NCBI GenBank assembly: GCA_031280565.1
Contig: JAITGN010000129.1
Coordinates: 1-43,452, forward strand
Reading direction: 5' to 3'
DNA: 43,452 nucleotides
Source of the DNA: Accumulibacter sp.
GTDB lineage: Bacteria; Pseudomonadota; Gammaproteobacteria; Burkholderiales; Rhodocyclaceae
Position 1 is the first letter of the stretch; each line of letters begins with the position of its first letter. The notes below the pieces were generated by a model. The model saw only the letters and a list, made by a program, of their open reading frames with translations, was not told the DNA's origin and searched no databases. Of the stretch, positions 38,164 to 43,452 are shown in pieces. Both the position numbers and the translations under genes were made by a program.

Positions 38164-38564
38164 ATGCCTCCGAAAGAACTGATGAAGGAAATTCTTTGGA
38201 GTTTTTCCTGTGGCCACTACGTTTCCCGCGAAAACTTCATCCGCGAGGCAGCCGAATACAACGCGACAACGCGAAATCCGGCGGCTGGATTCCGGACGAA
38301 ACGGTTCTTGCCTTTCCGCGCCTGACCGTTCAGTATTTTTACCGGGACGACGAGGAAAACGACGAGATTGAAGAGGATTTCGATCTGACCGCCGACAATA
38401 ACACCGGATTCACCGCCGGAGAGCTTCTATTCAAGATACACAACCAGGTCATCGAAAACCTGGAAAGCGAAGATCACCACTTTTTCGAAGGATTAACCCT
38501 GTGGGAAGAAGAAACCGGCGATGATACCGGCGCGCCGCGCTACCTGTTGAATCAGGGCAGCTAG
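38164..38564 (+). pseudogene. Small hypothetical gene split by a frameshift
   Basis: Frame 1 starts at ATG 38164 behind AAGGAG and encodes MPPKELMKEILWSFSCGHYV followed by SRENFIREAAEYNATTR. At about 38272-38276 the sense moves to another frame, giving KSGGWIPDETVLAFPRLTVQ, an acidic stretch, and an end at the TAG at 38562. Joined, the product would be about 133 residues, acidic, without membrane segments. The change needs one missing base near ACGCGAAATCC. No slippery heptamer is seen, so a true frameshift or a sequencing error is likelier than programmed shifting. I recognise no family. It follows ygfZ after 117 nt on the same strand. Confidence 0.55.
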
Positions 38565-38578
38565 AGCATTTTCGATTC
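38562..38578 (+). repeat. Repeat family D, copy 2
   Basis: TAGAGCATTTTCGATTC overlaps the stop codon of the frameshifted gene. It differs from the consensus at one base. Confidence 0.6.
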
Positions 38579-38673
38579 AAATAGCGGCATGTGGCCGGGA
38601 GAGGACGGCCTCCGCCTTTCCGGTCTATTCACCCTGCTCCGTCCTGGGCTTGACGAAGGATGCTAATTAAAAT

Positions 38674-38698
38674 AACGTCTTTAAGCCATTTTTAATCT
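38674..38698 (+). repeat. Repeat family B, single copy
   Basis: The 25-nt copy begins AACGTCTTTAAGCCATTTTT and ends AATCT. The copy at 42902-42926 (inverted) matches 22 of its 25 bases. Confidence 0.6.
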
Positions 38699-38719
38699 CT
38701 TTGGGTTTCCGGAAACCTT

Positions 38720-38792
38720 CTTTCCAGTCCGTTCGCCCTGCCTGTCCTGAGCTTGACGAAGGAAGCCTGTCGAAGGGTAAGGATTGGAAAGG
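38720..38792 (-). repeat. Repeat family C, inverted copy
   Basis: CTTTCCAGTCC (38720-38730) and GGATTGGAAAGG (38781-38792) bound a sequence containing GCCCTGCCTGTCCTGAGCTT and CCTGTCGAAGGG. The whole is the reverse complement of the units at 42727-42800 and 43064-43122. Confidence 0.65.
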
Positions 38793-38876
38793 CCAGGAAT
38801 GTCTTTACCTTGAACGCCCCTGATTCAAGAGGCGTTGGGAAGCCCTCGGAGCGTCCGTTCCTACTTCGACAGGCTC

Positions 38877-38975
38877 AGTACGAACGGAAATAGATGCCAT
38901 CAATGCGTTCCGGCAAAATCAGTACGAACGGGAATATATGTCGTCGATGTGTCCCGGCAAAATCACCACGAGCGG
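38877..38975 (+). repeat. 44-nt imperfect tandem repeat, about 2.2 units
   Basis: AGTACGAACGG starts units at 38877 and 38921, each ending in CCGGCAAAATC; a third partial unit starts at 38965. The units differ at several bases. Confidence 0.5.
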
Positions 38976-39027
38976 CGGTGAAAGGGGACAGCGCCACGTC
39001 ATCACCTGCGGGATTTTGCGGTCATTT

Positions 39028-39044
39028 GAACGAAAAACGCTCTA
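39028..39044 (-). repeat. Repeat family D, copy 3
   Basis: On the minus strand it reads TAGAGCGTTTTTCGTTC, two differences from the consensus. Confidence 0.5.
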
Positions 39045-39086
39045 GCGAAAATCTTTGGCAGGGGACATTCTGTCCTTTCCCGCCGC

Positions 39087-39878
39087 TCACTCCTCCGCCG
39101 CATTCATGCAATCGCGGCGAAAACGCCGAAGCGACTCGCGCATTTCAGGCGTCAGGCGGTCCCGCGCCATGCGGACGAGACTGCCGGGAATTTCCCTGTA
39201 AAACGCTTCCGCCACGCTACCCGCGATACAGGCGATCGTATCGCTGTCGCCGCCGATGGAAATCGCCAGCCGGATCGCGTGCGCAAAATCGGCGCTTTCG
39301 AGAAACGCGATAATCGCCTCGGGCACGCTTCCCTGACAGCTCACATCGAAATCGTAACCGGGCCGGATTTCGGCGATCGCGCGCCCTAGGTCGTACTGAA
39401 AAGATGTTTCGACATACGTTCGAATCGAATCTTTTGAATGGCCGGAACGCGCGAGAAAAATGGACGCGGCGACAGCCTGCGCGCCCTTGATTCCCTCGGG
39501 GTGATTGTGCGTGACCTCCGCGGAACGCCGGGCTTCATCGAGGGTTTCCTCGAGCGTTCCGAAAGCCCATCCGACCGGGCCGACGCGCATGGCCGAACCG
39601 TTTCCCCAACTGTTATATGGAGCGCCGTCCTCGCGCTGAAGCCACTGACGGAACGTGCCGCCGTATCCAGCATCGGGATAGCGCAATCCCCACGCTCTGA
39701 GGGCGTTCCGGTAATCGCCGCCGCCCAGGCAGGCCTCCGCTACCGCGAATGTCAACACCGAATCGTCGGTAAAACGGCACGCTGGATGCTCCAGCTCGAT
39801 TTCATTCGGATTTTCTGTTTTCCGGTTCCTCCATTCATAAATGGAGCCGCAAATATCGCCGATGATTCCGCCAAGCAT
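39087..39878 (-). CDS. ADP-ribosylglycohydrolase family protein
   Basis: The 263-residue product belongs to the ADP-ribosylglycohydrolase (DraG-like) family, which removes ADP-ribose from proteins or nucleic acids with two Mg2+ ions. The start was set at ATG 39878 (MLGGIIGDICGSIYEWRNRK) behind GGGAG; the longer frame to 39977 has no homology. The metal motif TDDS (37-40, in CRFTDDSVLTFAVAEA), the NSWGNGSAMRVGPVGWAF segment and the second metal motif GGDSDTIACIAGSVAEAFY are all intact, so it is probably active. No ADP-ribosyltransferase (DraT) or nitrogenase gene is near, so the nitrogenase role of DraG cannot be assumed. Confidence 0.9.
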   Translation of the reverse strand: MLGGIIGDICGSIYEWRNRKTENPNEIELEHPACRFTDDSVLTFAVAEACLGGGDYRNALRAWGLRYPDAGYGGTFRQWLQREDGAPYNSWGNGSAMRVGPVGWAFGTLEETLDEARRSAEVTHNHPEGIKGAQAVAASIFLARSGHSKDSIRTYVETSFQYDLGRAIAEIRPGYDFDVSCQGSVPEAIIAFLESADFAHAIRLAISIGGDSDTIACIAGSVAEAFYREIPGSLVRMARDRLTPEMRESLRRFRRDCMNAAEE

Positions 39879-40007
39879 TTTTTTCTCCCAAACATCACCG
39901 CCGCCCGCCTGGAACGCGTCAAAGGCGCTCCGTCCAGACTCCGGCGAAAAAGACGCAAACGGCAAAAATGCCCACAAAAAACCGCGCTGAAAACCGGAAA
40001 AACAACT

Positions 40008-41048
40008 TCAATCCTCATTCAGGCGGCGACAATAGTCCACACCATCCCGATACTCGGGGGCGTTCCGGAAATCGCCCGGCCCGCCCATCGGCATCAGCTT
40101 TTCGACGCGATCCCGTCTTCGCGTGCCAGAGGACGGCGACCAGCGGCAAAGCAGCTCATCGACAGTTCCGGGCGCATTGCACACCGGCAGCATATCGCAT
40201 CCGGCCTCCCAGGCCGCGCGCGCACGCGCCACGCCATCCCCGGCAACGCATGCGCCCTCCATCGACAAATCGTCGCTGAAAACCGCGCCGTCGAATTCAA
40301 GAATATTTCTCAAATAAGCGTGCCAATACGCTGAAAACCCGGACGGTTGATCGTCAATCGAAGAATAAATCACATGCGCGGGCATAATCGCATCCAGCGC
40401 CAGACGGCGATAGGGCGCGAGATCCGCCGCCATATCGTCCAGCGCGCGTTCATCGACGGGAATCGCGGTATGCGAATCCGCTTCGGCCCACCCATGTCCG
40501 GGGAAATGCTTTCCGCAAGCCGCCATACCGGCCCGGCGCAAACCGGCGATCAAAGCGCCCGCGAGCTGGACGACCGCCTCTGGATCGCTGTGGAACGCGC
40601 GGTCGCCGATAACGGCACTCCGCCCCCAATCAAGATCAAGCACCGGCGTAAAGGAAAGATCAACGCCGCAGGCGCGCAATTCCGCCGCCAGGACAAAACC
40701 AATCGCATACGCGGCATCACGCGCCCGCTGGGGATGGCCTTGCCAAAGACACCCGATCCGGCGCATCGGCGGGATACGCGTAAAACCGTCACGGCAGCGC
40801 TGAACCCGCCCGCCTTCATGGTCGATGGCGATCAGCAAGGGCGGCGAGCGGAGCGCGTGAACCGTCCGCGTCAGATGGAGAAGCTGCTCCGGAGAATGGT
40901 AATTCCGCGCAAACAGGATCAGGCCGCCAACGTTTGGATCAAGAAGGCGTTCGCGGTCGCCCGCGTCAAGTTCCAGTCCGGCGATATCGATCATCAACGG
41001 ACCGCGCGGGCGGTGAATATGGGAATCCGGTTCAAAAGTGGTATTCAT
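40008..41048 (-). CDS. nagZ: Beta-N-acetylhexosaminidase NagZ
   Basis: NagZ is a cytoplasmic family 3 glycosidase that removes GlcNAc from anhydro-muropeptides during cell-wall recycling. The 346 residues include GPLMIDIAGLELDAGD at the start, AIDHEGGRVQRC (74-85), ACGKHFPGHGWAEADSHTAI with the catalytic His-containing loop, and VFSDDLSMEGA at about 257-266 with the nucleophile Asp. An internal ATG at 40994 (MIDIAGLEL) is an alternative start; neither has a strong Shine-Dalgarno. The gene lies upstream of the ADP-ribosylglycohydrolase gene, on the same strand, with a 129-nt gap. Confidence 0.95.
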   Translation of the reverse strand: MNTTFEPDSHIHRPRGPLMIDIAGLELDAGDRERLLDPNVGGLILFARNYHSPEQLLHLTRTVHALRSPPLLIAIDHEGGRVQRCRDGFTRIPPMRRIGCLWQGHPQRARDAAYAIGFVLAAELRACGVDLSFTPVLDLDWGRSAVIGDRAFHSDPEAVVQLAGALIAGLRRAGMAACGKHFPGHGWAEADSHTAIPVDERALDDMAADLAPYRRLALDAIMPAHVIYSSIDDQPSGFSAYWHAYLRNILEFDGAVFSDDLSMEGACVAGDGVARARAAWEAGCDMLPVCNAPGTVDELLCRWSPSSGTRRRDRVEKLMPMGGPGDFRNAPEYRDGVDYCRRLNED

Positions 41049-41546
41049 TGCGCGAGTCTACCGGTTTAAAAAAGTTCCATCGCAAAAACACGCCAAAAAA
41101 TCCGGTAACGGCCGCCGGATGCTTTCTTCTTTCTTGAATGTTCTGGAAAGATAATCCTGTCGTCGTTTTCAAGCGAATTTATGATGAAATTAGACATAAA
41201 ATGGCTTGATACCGCTATTCATTATTCTGAATATCGTTGTTTTCTCCTTCATGCAACATCTAATATCGCTTGAAAACGTGTATCAATTCTTAGAATACGC
41301 CGTATTTTCCATAAAAATATTATAAATCTCAAGTGATCAGGCGGGTTATACGAGAATGACTTCGGAATATCTTGATGTTTCTTGAAATATTCAAGGAACT
41401 GTTCAACCGCTTTTTTAATCAGCATTCCTCGACAGAGTCGGAATAAACGGTTTTCAAAATACTTTTTCAGTCAGCGCCTTGAAGCAGCAACGCCTTTCCA
41501 GTCCTTGGCCTTCGGCGCCAGGCGCGACGGAAAACAGCCGGAACAT
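41049..41546. other. AT-rich spacer, 498 nt
   Basis: The spacer between nagZ and dedA (both minus) contains no supported gene. It holds the MITE-like element at 41164-41278 and, near 41487-41500, GCCTTTCCAGTCC, a fragment of repeat family C just downstream of dedA. Confidence 0.65.
41164..41278. mobile_element. MITE-like AT-rich element with 13-bp perfect terminal inverted repeats (family B)
   Basis: CGTTTTCAAGCGA (41164-41176) is matched in reverse by TCGCTTGAAAACG (41266-41278). The interior is AT-rich and non-coding. The ends share CGTTTT(C/T)AAGC(G/T)A with the element at 26135-26272, so the two belong to one family. Confidence 0.5.
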
Positions 41547-42200
41547 TCAGCTTTTCCGCCGCTCCAGCCACCAGCCGATCAGCGCGGGCAAACATGAAAC
41601 GACAATAATGCCCAGAATCAGAAAAGTCAGATTTTTCCTGACCCAGGGCAGATTGCCGAGAAAGTAGCCCGCCAGCGTCAGGGAAACGACCCAGAGCACC
41701 CCCCCACCCAGATTGAACGCAAGAAAACGCGAATAATTCATCCGTCCAACGCCCGCGACGAAGGGTGCGAATGTCCGCAAAACCGGCATGAAACGGGCGA
41801 TGACGAGCGTTTTCCCGCCGTGCTTTTCGTAGAATGCTTCCGTCTTTCCCAACGCTTCCCGGTTAAAAAAGAATGAATTTTCCCATCTGAATACGCGCGG
41901 CCCGGCAAATCGGCCGATATGGTAGTTCACCGAATCTCCAAGCGTGGCGGCAAGCGTCAGGACAGCCAGCAGCAGGCCGATTTCCATTCCGCCGAGCGCG
42001 GCCAGCGCGCCCGAGACGAACAACAAGGAATCGCCCGGCAGAAAGGGCGTTACGATAAAACCGGTTTCGCTGAAAACGATGGCGAAAAGAATGGCGTAAA
42101 TCCAGATGCCATAGTCGCGGACAAGAATTTCAAGGTATTTGTCCAGATGCAGGATGATGTCGATAACATTGAAACCGCCAAAAGAAAAAAGAGAATCCAT
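41547..42200 (-). CDS. DedA family inner-membrane protein
   Basis: The 217-residue protein belongs to the DedA/SNARE-associated (VTT) family, which includes flippases for undecaprenyl phosphate and phosphatidylethanolamine. I set the start at ATG 42200 (MDSLFSFGGFNVIDIILHLD); the frame extends to 42332, overlapping repeat family A, and that part does not resemble DedA. The conserved blocks are FSETGFIVTPFLPGDSLLFV, the FEKHGG-like segment YEKHGGKTLVIARFMPVLRT with Arg, and APFVAGVGRMNYSRFLAFN. Membrane segments lie at about 30-50, 55-75, 140-160 and 180-200. Which lipid it moves cannot be told. Confidence 0.92.
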   Translation of the reverse strand: MDSLFSFGGFNVIDIILHLDKYLEILVRDYGIWIYAILFAIVFSETGFIVTPFLPGDSLLFVSGALAALGGMEIGLLLAVLTLAATLGDSVNYHIGRFAGPRVFRWENSFFFNREALGKTEAFYEKHGGKTLVIARFMPVLRTFAPFVAGVGRMNYSRFLAFNLGGGVLWVVSLTLAGYFLGNLPWVRKNLTFLILGIIVVSCLPALIGWWLERRKS

Positions 42201-42330
42201 CGCACGTTCGTCAAAATACCGGAATAGAGGCGTCATTCTACAGGAGTCCGCCAGACAAATTGCGCAGACACCCTCGCTGTGAAATGCGCGCGGCTTCCAG
42301 ACCGGGGCTTTTTCCTCACCACATGCCCTC

Positions 42331-42502
42331 ATCGTAAAATCAGCTCCGGTTTGAACCCACGCCCGAAAGAAGCGGCGCGAAGGCTGGAACCCCGCTCAAT
42401 CGGCCGTAGTTTCGATCATAACCATTGGTGAGGGGAGAAAAACCCGTTCCCAATGATGTTGGATCGACAGCGGCTTCCGGGCTGTCGCTAATTTCTTGCT
42501 CA
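42331..42502 (+). repeat. Repeat family A, copy 3 (degraded)
   Basis: The flanks ATCGTAAAA and CTCCGGTTTGAA and the end GCTAATTTCTTGCTCA match copies 1 and 2. Hairpin 4 is intact except one outer pair. Hairpins 1, 2 and 3 have lost much of their pairing. It lies upstream of dedA. Confidence 0.7.
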
Positions 42503-42581
42503 CGACCTGCCCCCTTCCTTCGACATGCCCGGACGGGCGGAGCGGACGAGTCGACATGAACACGGCGTTCTCATTCTCTGT

Positions 42582-42603
42582 CTAAAAAATAGCTAAAGAA
42601 CGT
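42582..42603 (-). repeat. Repeat family B, single copy
   Basis: On the minus strand ACGTTCTTTAGCTATTTTTT matches the family B consensus with one shifted base. Confidence 0.45.
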
Positions 42604-42726
42604 ATATTTTAAATCGCGCCGGTTTGTCCTGAGCCTGTCAAATTTTGGGGTGATCCTGTCGAGCCATATGAACAGCGCGTATTCCCGTTCGTACTGAGCT
42701 TGTCGAAGTATGAACAGGCATTCCAG

Positions 42727-42800
42727 CCTTTCCAGTCCTTACCCTTCGACAAGCTTCCTTCGACAGGCTCAGGACAGGCAGGGCGAACGGACTGGAAAGG
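42727..42800 (+). repeat. Repeat family C unit
   Basis: A perfect 12-bp inverted pair, CCTTTCCAGTCC (42727-42738) and GGACTGGAAAGG (42789-42800), encloses CCTTCGACAGGCTCAGGACA and GGCAGGGCGAAC. The upstream flank (about 42687-42726) is also shared with the second unit at 43022-43063. Confidence 0.7.
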
Positions 42801-42901
42801 CGCTCTTCGACGAGCTTCCTTTGCTTGGCTCAGGACGACGCAAGGCGAATGGATGAAGAAGAACCTCTCTCAGCAGATTCAAACTCTGGAGGCCGTGTCA
42901 A

Positions 42902-42926
42902 AGATTAAAAATGCCTTAAGGGCGTT
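42902..42926 (-). repeat. Repeat family B, single copy
   Basis: On the minus strand it begins AACGCCCTTAAGGCATTTTT and ends AATCT: 22 of 25 identical to the copy at 38674-38698. Confidence 0.6.
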
Positions 42927-43063
42927 GTTTTTATATTTTTCTCTGTTTTTTTTCATTGGGTGGCAATGGCGTTAAAAACCCGTCCGCGATAAACCTGCCG
43001 AAGCATCGGCAACGCCTATCTCCGTTCGTACTGAGCCCGTCGAAGTATGAATGGGCGCTCCAG

Positions 43064-43122
43064 CCTTTCCAGTCCTTACCCTTCGACAGGCTCAGGACAG
43101 GCAGGGCGAACGGACTGGAAAG
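43064..43122 (+). repeat. Repeat family C unit
   Basis: CCTTTCCAGTCC (43064-43075) and GGACTGGAAAG (43112-43122) enclose TTACCCTTCGACAGGCTCAG and the GGCAGGGCGAAC segment. It is shorter than the first unit because one internal CTTCGACA repeat is missing. Confidence 0.7.
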
Positions 43123-43319
43123 ACACTCTTCGACAGGCTCAGGACGCGGGGCGAATGAATCGAAAAGGCGGAATCCACCTTCTCCCGCCCCTTTGGAGCG
43201 CCCTCTTCCGCGTGCGGCTTGCGGGAAAAGGGAAAAGCGCTTCTCTTCCGTGAGCGAGAGAGCGACCTCTCCTCTTTCCAGCGTGTTGGACAGGGCGAAA
43301 CAGCCACATCTCACGCGCT

Positions 43320-43336
43320 GAATCAAGAACGCTCTA
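43320..43336 (-). repeat. Repeat family D, copy 4
   Basis: On the minus strand TAGAGCGTTCTTGATTC differs from the consensus at two bases. Confidence 0.5.
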
Positions 43337-43380
43337 GACAGTGTAGTCACGAGATTGTTTTGATGTGGTATTTATGGCAT

Positions 43381-43411
43381 GCTTCGCTGGTGGATAAATT
43401 ACCAGCGAGGC
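43381..43411. other. 11-bp hairpin near the right edge
   Basis: GCTTCGCTGGT (43381-43391) pairs with ACCAGCGAGGC (43401-43411) with one G-T pair and a 9-nt AT-rich loop. A short CTTT follows, so a weak terminator on the plus strand is possible. Its context is cut by the window edge. Confidence 0.45.
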
Positions 43412-43452
43412 TTTCATGTTCCAAGCGGCGCACCGACGGCACGATATCTCAG

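Larger units (their letters stand above)
38565..39086. other. Repeat-rich spacer, 522 nt
   Basis: No coding frame is supported. The spacer holds family B (38674-38698), family C (38720-38792), a 44-nt tandem (38877-38975) and family D (39028-39044). Confidence 0.7.
42201..43452. other. Repeat-rich right end without a supported gene
   Basis: From the dedA start to the window edge no frame has a ribosome binding site or recognisable motifs. The stretch holds family A copy 3, two family B copies, two family C units, one family D copy and a terminal hairpin (43381-43411). An open frame from ATG near 43363 runs off the right edge for about 30 codons and is unrecognised. Confidence 0.6.

Noticed and set aside
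38260-38290. Programmed -1 frameshift in the small gene behind ygfZ
   Set aside because: No slippery heptamer or downstream pseudoknot is evident at the junction; mutation or sequencing error explains it better.
42201-42332. 44-codon N-terminal extension of the DedA protein
   Set aside because: The extension runs toward repeat family A copy 3, carries Cys-rich non-conserved sequence and does not resemble DedA N-termini.
43363-43452. Partial gene running off the right edge
   Set aside because: About 30 codons without a ribosome binding site or motif and overlapping a hairpin; not enough to support a gene.

Overview
The window looks like a stretch of a betaproteobacterial chromosome, most like Rhodocyclales/Burkholderiales relatives. 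It has the gram-negative envelope cluster rpsB-tsf-pyrH-frr-uppS-cdsA-dxr-rseP-bamA-skp-lpxD-fabZ-lpxA-lpxB-rnhB, and a smpB / ratA-rnfH / DUF4124 / guaB-guaA neighbourhood typical of beta- and gammaproteobacteria. The placement rests on gene order and protein motifs only. No rRNA or tRNA gene was found.

Layout. 1-1000 is a mobile-element scar: the end of an IS630-like element (transposase running off the left edge) cuts a phage terminase large-subunit remnant at its Walker A motif, followed by a dense run of palindromic repeats. 1067-4416 holds guaA and guaB (GMP synthesis). 4510-8003 holds a DUF4124 protein, small hypothetical genes, a DUF805-like membrane protein, rnfH, ratA and smpB. 8018-22966 is one long minus-strand cluster linking translation (rpsB, tsf, frr), UMP kinase, isoprenoid and phospholipid precursors (dxr, uppS, cdsA), outer-membrane biogenesis (rseP, bamA, skp) and lipid A synthesis (lpxD, fabZ, lpxA, lpxB), ending in rnhB and a TrmH-family RNA methyltransferase. 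Overlaps of 1-29 nt or very short gaps imply translational coupling.

23325-25980 carries a DadA-like FAD oxidoreductase and a DUF1015 protein. 26935-32930 carries cydB, cydA (cytochrome bd oxidase), a 938-residue DUF2157/DUF4401/GDYXXLXY fusion and a thioesterase. 32961-38046 has a GspE/PilB-type ATPase, tmk, mltG and a divergent ygfZ. 38164-43452 has a frameshifted small gene, an ADP-ribosylglycohydrolase, nagZ and dedA, separated by repeat-rich spacers.

The least ordinary content is in the spacers. Four dispersed repeat families recur: (A) a roughly 170-bp element of four consecutive hairpins, with compensatory base changes between copies; (B) an AT-rich 25-nt motif that twice forms the terminal inverted repeats of a 115-140 bp MITE-like element; (C) a palindromic element bounded by CCTTTCCAGTCC; (D) a 17-nt motif TAGAGCGTTTTCGATTC. 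A solitary type I-C CRISPR-repeat-like sequence lies next to the first copy of family A. The genes are otherwise mostly conserved housekeeping genes; I saw no complete new defence or biosynthetic system.
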